A stretch of 64,000 nt of DNA from Alphaproteobacteria bacterium (GTDB taxonomy: Bacteria > Pseudomonadota > Alphaproteobacteria > Rs-D84). The translations under genes were made by a program, and so were the position numbers. The notes beneath the pieces were generated by a model that was not told the origin of the DNA, ran no database searches, and was given only the letters and a program-made list of their open reading frames with translations. Location of the stretch: the NCBI GenBank assembly GCA_017505705.1, contig JAFVOS010000007.1, forward strand, positions 1 to 64,000, in the 5' to 3' direction. Below, piece by piece: positions 7,649 through 15,984 of this stretch (positions are counted from its first letter, which is position 1; each line of letters begins with the position of its first letter).

Positions 7649-9673
7649 CTAGGCCTGATTTGCGCCGTTTTCGGCATCGCATTTCGGACAGAATTCATGT
7701 TTGCCCGGCAGATATCCATGTTTTGGACAAATCGAGAATGTTGGTGTCAGTGTCATATATGGCACCTTGTAATTTTCGAATATTGTTCGGACAATCTTTT
7801 GTGCGGCATCGCCACTGGATACCGGTTCACCCATATACAAGTGCAACATTGTTCCACCGGTATATTTACGCTGTAATTCTTCCTGGTGTTCCAGGGCAAC
7901 GAACGGATCGTCTGTAAAATTCACAGGTAATTGGGTCGAATTTGTGTAATATGGGGCGTCTTTGGTTCCAGCAGTGATGATGTCTGGAAAGTTTTTGACG
8001 TCTGTTTTTGCAAAACGATATGAACAACCTTCTGCTGGGGTGGCTTCCAGGTTGTACAGATTTCCTGTTTGTTCCTGGAAATTAGCCAGGTTTTCACGAA
8101 TGAAATCCATAACATCCAAAACCAATTTTTTTCCGAATACGGTTGCAATGTTGTCTGTACCGTTTGTAAAGTTCAGAACCATTTCATTGGCACCATTTAC
8201 ACCAATGGTTGAAAAGTGATGATTCCAATCACCCAGATAGCGACGTGTAAATGGATACAGACCACGTTCCATATTCTTGGTGATAATCTTGCGCTTGATT
8301 TCCAGGCTGTCGCGTCCCAGATCCAGCAGGCGTTTTAATTCGCGGAATAAACCTTCGCGGTTACCACGATGTATATAACCCAATCGTGCCAGATTAATCG
8401 TCACAACGCCAATAGAACCAGTCTTTTCTGCTGAACCAAACAAGCCACCACCACGCTTTAATAATTCACGTACATCCAAACGCAGACGACAGCACATAGA
8501 ACGGACATCTGTTGGGTTCAAATCAGAATTCAAGAAGTTCTGGAAGTTTGGAATTCCATATTTTGCCGCTAATTCAAACAATGGCTTCACATTTGGGTGA
8601 TCCCATGGAAAATCTGGCGTGATATTGTATGTCGGAATAGGGAATGTAAATGGACGGCCCAGGGCGTCACCTTCGGTCATTACTTCGATAAACGCCTTGT
8701 TGATCATGTCCATTTCGGTCTGAAGGTCGCCATATGTGAAGTCAACCTGTTTGCGGCCAATAAATGGGCGCTGTTCACGTAAATCTGTTGGGCATGTCCA
8801 ATCAAATGTAAAGTTGATAAATGGTGTTTGTGTGCCCCAACGACATGGTACACCACAGTTAAATACCAATGTTTGCATCGCATTTTTTACATCTGCATAT
8901 GACAGATTATCAATACGTACATATGGTGCCAAATATGTGTCAACAGACGAGAACGCCTGGGCCCCGGCAAATTCATTTTGTAATGTGCCAAGGAAGTTTA
9001 CCATGTGGGATATGGCGGTGGCCATGTGTTTGGCAGGTTCGCAATGCAGATAGCCTGGTACACCATTGAATCCTTCGTATAATAATTCACGCAGTGACCA
9101 ACCTGCACAATAACCTGTCAGCCAACCCAAGTCGTGTACGTGGATTGCAGCATTCTTGTGTGCTTCGGCAACAGCACGTGGATACAGGTTTAACCAGTAT
9201 TCTGCAGTCACACGTTCAGATGTACGTAAAATCAATCCACCAATTGAATATCCAACATTTGCGTTTTCTTTGATGCGCCAATTTGATCCGCCAACGTATC
9301 CTTCAATTATGTCAACAGCATCAACCATTGATTCACGAATTTCTGTGCGCTTTTGGCGATAGATAATATATGATTCGGCTGTTTTATAAGCGCCATTATC
9401 CATCAGTGTTCTGATAACTGTGTCTTGAATTTTTTCAACAGATGGCATAGTTTCAATAAACTCCTGGGCCAGTGTGTCCAGTACAGACTGGGTGATAGAT
9501 ATCACCTGTTCTTCGGATAATTCTGTTGTGACGTCAACAGCACGTTTGATTGCGTTATAAATCTTTTTCGCATCAAATGGGACAGTTTCGCCACTGCGTT
9601 TTTGAACAGCGACCAATTTTGTCGTTAATGTAGGTGTTATTTCAATTTTTGTTTCAATATGTGTTTCTGACAT
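7649..9673 (-). CDS. nrdD: Anaerobic ribonucleoside-triphosphate reductase, catalytic chain
   Basis: This enzyme makes deoxynucleotides from NTPs without oxygen. Residues 18-105 form an ATP-cone (VQKRSGETVPFDAKKIYNAI). The barrel includes FNCGVPCRWGTQTPFINFTFD, FPIPTYNIT and CCRLRLDVRELLKRGG. The chain ends with a zinc ribbon of two cysteine pairs (SICPKHGY, EFCPKC) and stops at residue 674. The glycyl-radical segment is encoded separately just downstream. CGGAG lies eight bases before the ATG. Tandem NrdR boxes lie immediately upstream. No class I or II reductase is in the window. Confidence 0.96.
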   Translation of the reverse strand: MSETHIETKIEITPTLTTKLVAVQKRSGETVPFDAKKIYNAIKRAVDVTTELSEEQVISITQSVLDTLAQEFIETMPSVEKIQDTVIRTLMDNGAYKTAESYIIYRQKRTEIRESMVDAVDIIEGYVGGSNWRIKENANVGYSIGGLILRTSERVTAEYWLNLYPRAVAEAHKNAAIHVHDLGWLTGYCAGWSLRELLYEGFNGVPGYLHCEPAKHMATAISHMVNFLGTLQNEFAGAQAFSSVDTYLAPYVRIDNLSYADVKNAMQTLVFNCGVPCRWGTQTPFINFTFDWTCPTDLREQRPFIGRKQVDFTYGDLQTEMDMINKAFIEVMTEGDALGRPFTFPIPTYNITPDFPWDHPNVKPLFELAAKYGIPNFQNFLNSDLNPTDVRSMCCRLRLDVRELLKRGGGLFGSAEKTGSIGVVTINLARLGYIHRGNREGLFRELKRLLDLGRDSLEIKRKIITKNMERGLYPFTRRYLGDWNHHFSTIGVNGANEMVLNFTNGTDNIATVFGKKLVLDVMDFIRENLANFQEQTGNLYNLEATPAEGCSYRFAKTDVKNFPDIITAGTKDAPYYTNSTQLPVNFTDDPFVALEHQEELQRKYTGGTMLHLYMGEPVSSGDAAQKIVRTIFENYKVPYMTLTPTFSICPKHGYLPGKHEFCPKCDAENGANQA

Positions 9674-9697
9674 TTTAATACTCCGATACTATTAAAA

Positions 9698-9772
9698 ACA
9701 CAATATATAGTGATTGTTTGTTTGATTTGATATCAATATATAGTTTTTGCTGTAAGTAAACAATATATAAAA
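9698..9772 (-). promoter_or_regulatory. Tandem NrdR boxes in front of nrdD
   Basis: CAATATATA occurs three times, at 9701, 9734 and 9761. The first copy sits in ACACAATATATAGTGA (9698-9713), a close match to the NrdR operator consensus. The first two are 33 bp apart, the three-helical-turn spacing typical of NrdR pairs. A palindrome TTGATATCAA (9727-9736), made of FNR-like half-sites, overlaps the second box. The remaining AT-rich stretch to 10096 shows no gene that I can support. Confidence 0.7.
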
Positions 9773-10096
9773 CGTAATTTTTTTTGTATTTTTTACTTTA
9801 CTTTTAAAAAGGTTAATTTTCCGCATGGTATAGCAATAAAACAGAATCGGTGTTTTCATACGAAATTAGCTTTTGTGTAAACTTTTTTGTTTTTTAGGCT
9901 CATGAACTGATTCGTTTTTTATGGGCAAATACAAAATATAGATAAAAATTTCGATTCGGATACTATATGTTGACGATAAAAAGTGGCGTTTGTCTAAAAT
10001 AGGTTGTGTTTCTTATAAAAAACGGGCATAGTAGTATGTGTGTCCGGGGTAATAAGGCTGCGGATATACTTAACATATAAAATAAAGAGCATTATT

Positions 10097-11686
10097 ATGA
10101 TTAAGAATATATATGAAATGCTGCACCAGGTTTGTGAGCAGAACAAAGATCGTATTTTCTTTGTCAGACAAAATGAAACCTATGCAGATTTGTTGAAAAA
10201 GGTAAAACAGCGTGCTGTGTTATTAGCGAAACGTTTTGGTATCAAAAAGGGTGATACGGTTGCAATTCTGTCGGGCAATACACCGGACTTCGTACGTTCA
10301 TACTTTGCGATTACATCACAGGGGGCACGTGTTTTGATGTTGGATACTGGTTTGCAAACAAATGAGCACATCAATATGATGAAGCGCACAGATTGCAAGC
10401 TGATATTAGCACAGAAACACTACTTTATGGATGATGCACCAGCAGAGTTGTTTGATATCGAATCAATCGATGATACCGATGAAAATGATTTTGTTATGGC
10501 CAAGACTGAACGCAGTGATATTGCACAATTGTCTTTTACGTCGGGATCAACCGGTAATCCAAAGGTTGTTGGTTTGACACACAATAATCTGTTGTCTTTG
10601 TGTGATGGTGCACAATTCTATAAAGATGTAATATTTCCAGGGTATACGTTCTATGGATTCTTGCCGTTGTATCATATATATGGTGTGGTAATTAATATTA
10701 TTGTGCCTGTATGCTTACAGGGAAAACTGTTGTTGCAACCGGTGCTAAAACCACAAGAATTTTTAAAGGACTTTAAGCAATATAAACCAGAAGTAATCCC
10801 TGCTGTCCCACGTATTTGGGAAGTGTTTTATAAAAAGATTGTAGATGCAGCACGTGCAAAGCATGCATGGACACTGATGCGTGTGGTTGTATCGCTGCGA
10901 CATGTGTTGCGTGCAATTGGACTGGGTGGTGTTGTGACCAAGGTGACAAAACCGATACATGACTTGTTCGGTGGAAATACCAAGGTGTTGGTTTCAGCAG
11001 GGGCAACATTGAAACCATCGATTCGCAAATTCTATGAAAGATTGGGATTTGTTGTTGGTGACTGCTATGGCTTAACAGAAACAACGGGACCGGGGAACTT
11101 TAACTTTGCTTTCCGTCGTGCAAATGGCCAGATGTATTATGCAGGACCATTGTTGGGTAACGAATTGAAGATTCATAATCCAAATAAAGATGGAATTGGT
11201 GAAATTTGGATTCGTGGAAACATGGTTATGCCAGGCTATATTGATAATGACGAAGCAAACAAGGCGGCATTTGAAGATGGTTGGTTTAAAACAGGTGACA
11301 TTGGAATGCTGGATAAAAAGGGGCGTTTGGTTGTAAAAGGACGCCAAAAGCAAGTTATTGTTTTAGACAGTGGTAAAAATGTTTATCCTGATGAATTGGA
11401 AGATCTGTATATGCAGAATGATGAAATATTGGCTGCAGCAGTATTTGAATATACGTTGAAAGGAAAAATTGTCCCATATGCTGTTTTTCAGGTAAAGCCG
11501 GGGACAACAATTGAACGTGTTTCAATGCTGATTAAAAAGTCTAATTTGGCAGTTGCGCAGTATAAATGGGTAAAGCATTTTGCGATTACCGAAGAAGAAT
11601 TGCCACAGACATCTGCAAAAAAGATTAAGCATTTTGCAGTGCGTGAAATGCTGGAATCTGGTGCATTCTTGCGTGCAGATAAATAA
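10097..11686 (+). CDS. AMP-binding acyl-CoA synthetase / ligase
   Basis: This is an ANL-superfamily adenylate-forming enzyme, probably activating a fatty or other carboxylic acid. The P-loop-like AMP motif is LSFTSGSTGNPKVVGLTH at about residues 153-170. The A5 region is DCYGLTETTGPG, the hinge motifs are WFKTGDIG and VVKGRQKQVIVLDSGKNVYP, and the C-terminal lysine lies near LPQTSAKKIKH. I use the ATG at 10097, giving 529 residues, because the upstream GTG extension has no sensible sequence. The substrate cannot be told from the sequence. It stands alone, with its own terminator. Confidence 0.88.
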   Translation: MIKNIYEMLHQVCEQNKDRIFFVRQNETYADLLKKVKQRAVLLAKRFGIKKGDTVAILSGNTPDFVRSYFAITSQGARVLMLDTGLQTNEHINMMKRTDCKLILAQKHYFMDDAPAELFDIESIDDTDENDFVMAKTERSDIAQLSFTSGSTGNPKVVGLTHNNLLSLCDGAQFYKDVIFPGYTFYGFLPLYHIYGVVINIIVPVCLQGKLLLQPVLKPQEFLKDFKQYKPEVIPAVPRIWEVFYKKIVDAARAKHAWTLMRVVVSLRHVLRAIGLGGVVTKVTKPIHDLFGGNTKVLVSAGATLKPSIRKFYERLGFVVGDCYGLTETTGPGNFNFAFRRANGQMYYAGPLLGNELKIHNPNKDGIGEIWIRGNMVMPGYIDNDEANKAAFEDGWFKTGDIGMLDKKGRLVVKGRQKQVIVLDSGKNVYPDELEDLYMQNDEILAAAVFEYTLKGKIVPYAVFQVKPGTTIERVSMLIKKSNLAVAQYKWVKHFAITEEELPQTSAKKIKHFAVREMLESGAFLRADK

Positions 11687-11709
11687 TGTGCGATTCGAAG
11701 CATAAAAGA

Positions 11710-11738
11710 AACTGGGGCAGAAAAACCCCAGTTTTTTG
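11710..11738 (+). terminator. Terminator after the acyl-CoA synthetase
   Basis: AACTGGGG - 8-base loop - CCCCAGTT is followed by TTTTG. Confidence 0.8.
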
Positions 11739-11747
11739 TCTTGTATA

Positions 11748-11776
11748 TTGACAAAACACAAAATATGTACTATATA
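11748..11776 (+). promoter_or_regulatory. Promoter of the coiled-coil gene
   Basis: TTGACA (11748) - 17 bases - TATATA (11771), 25 bases before the ATG at 11802. A similar pair, TTGACA at 12421 and TATATA at 12443, precedes the next gene. Confidence 0.65.
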
Positions 11777-11801
11777 TACAGTGTTGGACGTGGAGGACAA
11801 A

Positions 11802-12347
11802 ATGACTGGTGTAAAGAAAAGAACATTAAGACAGGCTAAATTAGATATGGATGTGCGTGTGCAGGGGTTGCGCACTGTGGTTGCGTCTGGTGTTGAAGCT
11901 GAAAAGCGGTTGCCAGCATTAAGAGAAGAATTGCAGGCAACACAGCGTTATTTGCGTACAAACAGTGTCTATGAATCTGCACGCTATGAAGATGGTGAAA
12001 AAACACCAGAAGATTTAGAAAGTGAGATTAGTGCGTTGGAAACAAATGTCGTAGAGGCGAATGTTGCACGTGATGAACTGAAACGTGCAGCGCAATTTTA
12101 TCATGCGTATCATATTGTTGCTTTTATGCCAAAAATGCGAGAATTAAAAAAACGTTTGACTGCCGCTGAATATTGGGTTGAACAATGGAAAGAACGTATA
12201 AATAATCTTGTGTTGGATTCTGATATGGATATCGATGAAAGATTGGCAGAAAAAGATTATCTGGAAATTGAATATTCAAAGGCGCAGGATCGTGTTCAAC
12301 AAATTCAATTACAAATAAAAGAGATAAAAAATATTAAATATATGTAA
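11802..12347 (+). CDS. Coiled-coil hypothetical protein, 181 aa
   Basis: This is a highly charged, mostly helical protein, with long heptad-like stretches throughout (LREELQATQRYLRTN, ESEISALETNVVEANVARDELKR cut here, KAQDRVQQIQLQIKEIKN). It has no signal peptide. The ATG at 11802 has TGGAGG seven bases upstream, so I prefer it to the upstream in-frame codon at 11736, which lies before the promoter. The function is unknown. A scaffolding or DNA/RNA-binding role would be guesswork. Confidence 0.75.
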   Translation: MTGVKKRTLRQAKLDMDVRVQGLRTVVASGVEAEKRLPALREELQATQRYLRTNSVYESARYEDGEKTPEDLESEISALETNVVEANVARDELKRAAQFYHAYHIVAFMPKMRELKKRLTAAEYWVEQWKERINNLVLDSDMDIDERLAEKDYLEIEYSKAQDRVQQIQLQIKEIKNIKYM

Positions 12348-12365
12348 AAAGTTTTAAGAATAGTG

Positions 12366-12394
12366 TCCGCTGGAAAATCTGGCGGATTTTTTAT
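12366..12394 (+). terminator. Terminator after the coiled-coil gene
   Basis: TCCGC - loop - GCGGA is followed by TTTTTTATT. Confidence 0.7.
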
Positions 12395-12482
12395 TATATG
12401 TGTTTAAAGTACAAAACAGGTTGACAAAATAAATAATTGTGCTATATATTTGTCGACGAATAATAAATTAAAAGGATTTGTT

Positions 12483-12707
12483 ATGTATATTGAAAGTCAT
12501 ATTATTGAAGAAAATAGTGTTGATGTGGCAGAAAAGACATGGATTAAACCGGCTGTTGATGTTGCAATTGCTGGTCAGGTGGTTGTCAATACCCCAGCTG
12601 AGGTTCGTACGCCATCGTCTGCATGTTTACGTTGTGCATATAATGCATTTGCGGAACAGTTGGGATGTGTTAATGCATTTGGTTCATGTCCATATTTGAC
12701 AAGATAG
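12483..12707 (+). CDS. Small hypothetical protein with four cysteines, 74 aa
   Basis: The ATG at 12483 has AAAGGA upstream, and a TTGACA/TATATA promoter lies about 40-60 bases before it. The N-terminal half is acidic. The C-terminal third has CLRC, then GC and GSC (cysteines at residues 48, 51, 62 and 69 by my count), a spacing that could bind a metal. I do not recognise it. It lies just upstream of tRNA-Arg and outside the integrated element. Confidence 0.6.
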   Translation: MYIESHIIEENSVDVAEKTWIKPAVDVAIAGQVVVNTPAEVRTPSSACLRCAYNAFAEQLGCVNAFGSCPYLTR

Positions 12708-12787
12708 AAGATTGTTTTTTAGATTTTGGTAAAATTTTAATTTTTACCTTGCATTTTGAATAAAATGCTATAAAATAACAGTCCGTT

Positions 12788-12864
12788 GCATCCATAGCTT
12801 AACTGGATAAAGCATCTGACTACGGATCAGAAGACTGAGGGTTCGAATCCTTCTGGATGCGCCA
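12788..12864 (+). tRNA. tRNA-Arg(ACG), attachment site of the integrated element
   Basis: This is a 77-base tRNA with encoded CCA. The acceptor GCATCCA pairs with TGGATGC, the anticodon loop CTACGGA gives ACG (12822-12824), and the T loop is TTCGAAT. The last 45 bases also form the 3' end of the recombinase gene on the other strand. Confidence 0.97.
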
Positions 12865-14415
12865 CTTCTTTATTTCCCCCACATTTTCATCAAAAACATT
12901 GAAAATTGGCGCCAATTTCGGTGTTCCAAATTTTTCTGCAAAATCATATGAAATTTGCTCAGGAAAACACAAGTTTAGAACACCCTGCCGTTTTTTGAAG
13001 TTCCCTGTGCGCCAAATATCCAATGGTCGGCGTATAAACTGCAAAACATATTCTGTCGCCTGGTCAAGTGGCATGGTTTCTATTTCCTGAACCTGCTGTT
13101 CATCGGTCAGTTGTTGTATTTGTGCCGTCAGCATGCTGATGCGTTCCTGGCACATTGAAACAACCTCTGGCGGATTATTCGGGTTCATTAACAAATTGAA
13201 CGCCTGGGTCTTTTCCCGTTCTTTCTGCGCAATCAACGCCTGCCGTTCCGCAACACGCTGCTGCGCATCAGCCGTTTGTTCTTCATAAGCCCGTTGAATT
13301 GCACGCCCAGCCAGCGCAATAAAGCGCTGGTCTGGGGTTATTTTTTCCAAAATACATTCCAGGTCCTGATGTATTTCGCTGGGCTTTATGCCTTTGCCAT
13401 ACATGGGGCACCCCTTGCAATAACAATGATAATACAAAAAGCGCTTGCCACCTTTGCCTTTTGGCCGACTGGCAGTCAATGGTTTTCCGCATCTCGCACA
13501 CCTAACAAAGCGGCGCAATGGAAATGTTTCATCTTCTGTATTATATTGCCGCGTCACCTTTTCATTCATGCGACCACCGTTCAACCGTTCCTGAATGGCA
13601 CGATAAGTTTCCACTGAAATCAACGGTTCCATTGCCCACTTCTGATATGGGATTCCCCATCGTGGGTAGGCAAAATATCCCGTATATTTTTCATTGGTCA
13701 ACAAGTTATGTATCGCATTATAGGTTAAACGAAATGGTCGTCCATCCCTGTAAAGACTTAGCGGCTTGTCCCGTAAATATTCATACACATCCCTTTGTGT
13801 CAGAAAACGGCACGACGCAAAACCCTCCAGCGCAGTTTGAATAAATGTCGCTGTTGGCTCATTGCGCACTTGATGCATGCGCCCATTCTTGCGAACTTCT
13901 TTTAAGCCCACAGGCGGTCGCATAACCCAAAAGCCCTGTTTTGCATGCTCAATCATGTTGTTTTTCGTGCGTCCCGCATTCTTTTTGCGTTCATATTGAC
14001 TTAATGCTGCCGATACATTTTCCAGCAATTCGCTTTCATCCGTATCTTCCAGCGTCATATTCACGGTCTGCAACGAATGCCCCATTTTGCGAATTTGTTC
14101 GCGCAAAATGCCATGAACGACCACATCACGGGCAAATCGGTTCAAATCGTATGCCAAGACAATATAATTCTGGTCTGTTTCGGACAAGAATTTCAGCATT
14201 TCATTAAATGCAGGCCTGTCTTGTTTCGCCCCTGAAACACCTGGTTCCACAAACACACGGTCCACAGGAAATCCCCGTTGTCTTGCCCATGCACGGCACG
14301 TTTGTTCTTGGCTGTCCAGGCCTTGGCCCTCTGTCACCTGGCGGCGGCTGGACACACGACAGTAAATAACAACCCTTTTGGGGCATTCTTGATTTAATAT
14401 TTTATTTTTATACAT
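12820..14415 (-). CDS. Large serine recombinase (integrase)
   Basis: This catalyses site-specific integration and excision. The N-terminal resolvase domain (about residues 12-160) starts VVIYCRVSSRRQ, with the nucleophilic Ser, and contains VLAYDLNRFARD. The recombinase domain follows (NAIHNLLTNEKYTGYFAYPRWG), then a zinc ribbon CARCGKPLTA...CYCKGCP, then a coiled coil (QRVAERQALIAQKEREK). AAGGAG precedes the ATG. The last 14 codons and the stop lie inside tRNA-Arg, the stop overlapping the anticodon. Excision would therefore change the C-terminus. Confidence 0.95.
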   Translation of the reverse strand: MYKNKILNQECPKRVVIYCRVSSRRQVTEGQGLDSQEQTCRAWARQRGFPVDRVFVEPGVSGAKQDRPAFNEMLKFLSETDQNYIVLAYDLNRFARDVVVHGILREQIRKMGHSLQTVNMTLEDTDESELLENVSAALSQYERKKNAGRTKNNMIEHAKQGFWVMRPPVGLKEVRKNGRMHQVRNEPTATFIQTALEGFASCRFLTQRDVYEYLRDKPLSLYRDGRPFRLTYNAIHNLLTNEKYTGYFAYPRWGIPYQKWAMEPLISVETYRAIQERLNGGRMNEKVTRQYNTEDETFPLRRFVRCARCGKPLTASRPKGKGGKRFLYYHCYCKGCPMYGKGIKPSEIHQDLECILEKITPDQRFIALAGRAIQRAYEEQTADAQQRVAERQALIAQKEREKTQAFNLLMNPNNPPEVVSMCQERISMLTAQIQQLTDEQQVQEIETMPLDQATEYVLQFIRRPLDIWRTGNFKKRQGVLNLCFPEQISYDFAEKFGTPKLAPIFNVFDENVGEIKKWRIQKDSNPQSSDP

Positions 14416-14428
14416 TTTTACTCCTTTA

Positions 14429-14569
14429 TTATTTTATTAGTACATCATGTAAGATGCTGTTTATAATTTGTGTCAGATGCCCCATTATTTCATGCACCTG
14501 TTGGTCTGTAAGGGCGCTATTTAATGCGCCCAGACATTCCCTGCATTCTGCAAGCGATAACAAAGCCAT
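14429..14569 (-). CDS. Small protein upstream of the recombinase, 46 aa
   Basis: The translation begins MALLSLAECRECLGALNSA and ends INSILHDVLIK. It is a compact, probably helical peptide with one CxxC pair. AAGG lies about eight bases before the ATG at 14569, and it ends just before the recombinase ribosome-binding site. It overlaps the 3' end of the 60-aa frame on the same strand by about 50 bases. It may help regulate or direct the recombinase (inferred from position only). Confidence 0.5.
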   Translation of the reverse strand: MALLSLAECRECLGALNSALTDQQVHEIMGHLTQIINSILHDVLIK

Positions 14570-14699
14570 GGCACAAACCTTTGTGTTGGATTCGTGCTCT
14601 GGCGTATCCAGTCGCAGAATGAGTGGTTAATTGGTTGGCGATGGTTCTGGCATATCCAGTCACCATTGCCAACAGGTTTAATTTGCTGTTTTTAGCCAT
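14517..14699 (-). CDS. Small basic protein, 60 aa
   Basis: The start ATG overlaps the stop of the MerR-like gene and has GGAGG six bases upstream (GGAGGTGTTAA), so translation is likely coupled. The peptide is basic (MAKNSKLNLLAMVTGYART, ARARIQHKG) and contains two TGYAR repeats. The 3' end overlaps the 46-aa frame. The product is unknown. The two frames could be one gene split by a frameshift. Confidence 0.5.
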   Translation of the reverse strand: MAKNSKLNLLAMVTGYARTIANQLTTHSATGYARARIQHKGLCHGFVIACRMQGMSGRIK

Positions 14700-15450
14700 T
14701 TAACACCTCCGTTGACTTAACAACATCGGACACAACACGGCCATTTTGGTATTTTATAACCCGTTCGCCAAACAGCGGATTTTCGCCACCGTCTGTTTCC
14801 GTGTATATTCGGTTGCGTTCGGGTTCAATTTTCACTTTCTTAATGCCTGCCTGGCACAAACGCTGCGCAATCTTGCGTGGCAGTTCCAAAAAGCATTCCG
14901 CACCAAATTGAACAACCTTTTGCATTGCGCATTCATCATTCAAAACACGCCCCATGTTCACAATCGTATGTGAATAGGTGTAATTATCGCCATTGCCCAC
15001 GATTGCTGGTAAATCATGCGCCAGGCACAGCCCAACACAATTATTGCCATCAATCACCAAAAACGGCCTTTCCACCGCTGCCAAGCAATCAGCACGGCAT
15101 GCCAAAACTGCGAATTGCAGCATGCTGATATCACGATACATTGGCATATCCAGGGTTCTAAAAACACTTTTGATGCTTTCTAAACTCAATCCACGGCATT
15201 TCAGCACAAAACCAATACCAGCCCGTGCCACATCCAGGGCACTTATGCGTTCGCCATTAGGCTCGGCAATCAGTCCCCGTTCGTGCCAGTCTGCCAAGAC
15301 ACGCAGGGTTGAATCATCCATTTCCAAGCCCTGTGCTGGATTTAGCAATTCAACCAGTTGATGTTCCATGACCTTTTCTGCAAACGCATCAAAGACCGCA
15401 TGTGTTTCAGCACTTATACATTGAATGTTTAACTTTTCTGTCATATTCAT
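14692..15450 (-). CDS. MerR-like HTH protein, 252 aa
   Basis: Residues about 40-105 look like a MerR-type winged helix: DDSTLRVLADWHERGLI, then ISALDVARAGIGFVLKCRGLSLESIKSVFRTL. The C-terminal part (LVIDGNNCVGLCLAHDLPAIVGNGDNYTYSH cut here) is unfamiliar and may sense a ligand. An upstream in-frame ATG at 15489 is possible, but the ATG at 15450 has AAGAGA just before it. It sits next to the GAATC repeat cluster and at the head of the recombinase operon, so it probably controls the element (inference). Confidence 0.65.
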   Translation of the reverse strand: MNMTEKLNIQCISAETHAVFDAFAEKVMEHQLVELLNPAQGLEMDDSTLRVLADWHERGLIAEPNGERISALDVARAGIGFVLKCRGLSLESIKSVFRTLDMPMYRDISMLQFAVLACRADCLAAVERPFLVIDGNNCVGLCLAHDLPAIVGNGDNYTYSHTIVNMGRVLNDECAMQKVVQFGAECFLELPRKIAQRLCQAGIKKVKIEPERNRIYTETDGGENPLFGERVIKYQNGRVVSDVVKSTEVLNG

Positions 15451-15527
15451 TTCTCTTGTTTTATTGTTATTCTTCACAACAATCCGCACACCATGGTCTT
15501 GGTTTGTCCAGATTATTGCTCTCGACT

Positions 15528-15834
15528 GAATCGTGAGTCAAATCCTTATTGCTCAAAAAATGGCTGCAAAACCCACCCCCAGGGAAACACCCCCTCGGCA
15601 TGTAATATCCATTTTTGATGCAAAAAAGACCTCCGCAAAAGCGGTCTTTTTGAATCGTAAAACACGACTCTTTAACTAGCCCTCATAAATGAATCGTAAG
15701 AGCCCATCTTTTATGACGAATCATAAAATATCAGTCTTTTTATTATTCACCACACTCTGCCATAGTTAATCCGATTTTATCTTTTTCTGAATCGCAATCG
15801 AATCATAATTCCGAATCACAAAACCGAATCATAA
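15528..15834. repeat. Cluster of eight GAATC repeats in the element's control region
   Basis: GAATC followed by R-Y-R-A/T occurs at 15528, 15652, 15691, 15718, 15789, 15800, 15813 and 15826, all in the same orientation. The last four are 11-13 bp apart, about one helical turn. The 15451-16214 gap holds these, a hairpin (15622-15651), a promoter region and the structured leader, with no supported gene. Candidate roles are operator for the MerR-like protein or a replication or transfer iteron. Confidence 0.55.
15622..15651. terminator. Hairpin with A and T flanks
   Basis: AAAAGACC and GGTCTTTT pair across an 11-base insert that includes CCGCAAAAGCGG. It could terminate in either direction. Confidence 0.5.
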
Positions 15835-15930
15835 AAAATCGCTCAAACCCTTGCTGTGCCTGGGCTTGACGATTTTATAACTATCTTAAAAAAATTAAAA
15901 AGTCAAGGGCAAAAAACAAAAAAATTTCCA

Positions 15931-15983
15931 CCCATTGGACTTTTGATTTTATTGGTGTTAAACTAGGCAATGAATCCAATGGG
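15931..15983 (+). promoter_or_regulatory. Promoter region with flanking 9-bp inverted repeat
   Basis: CCCATTGGA (15931-15939) and TCCAATGGG (15975-15983) are perfect inverted repeats. They flank a promoter-like pair, TTGGAC (15935) - 17 bases - TTAAAC (15958). This looks like an operator controlling the methylase cassette through the leader downstream. Confidence 0.45.
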
Positions 15984-15984
15984 A

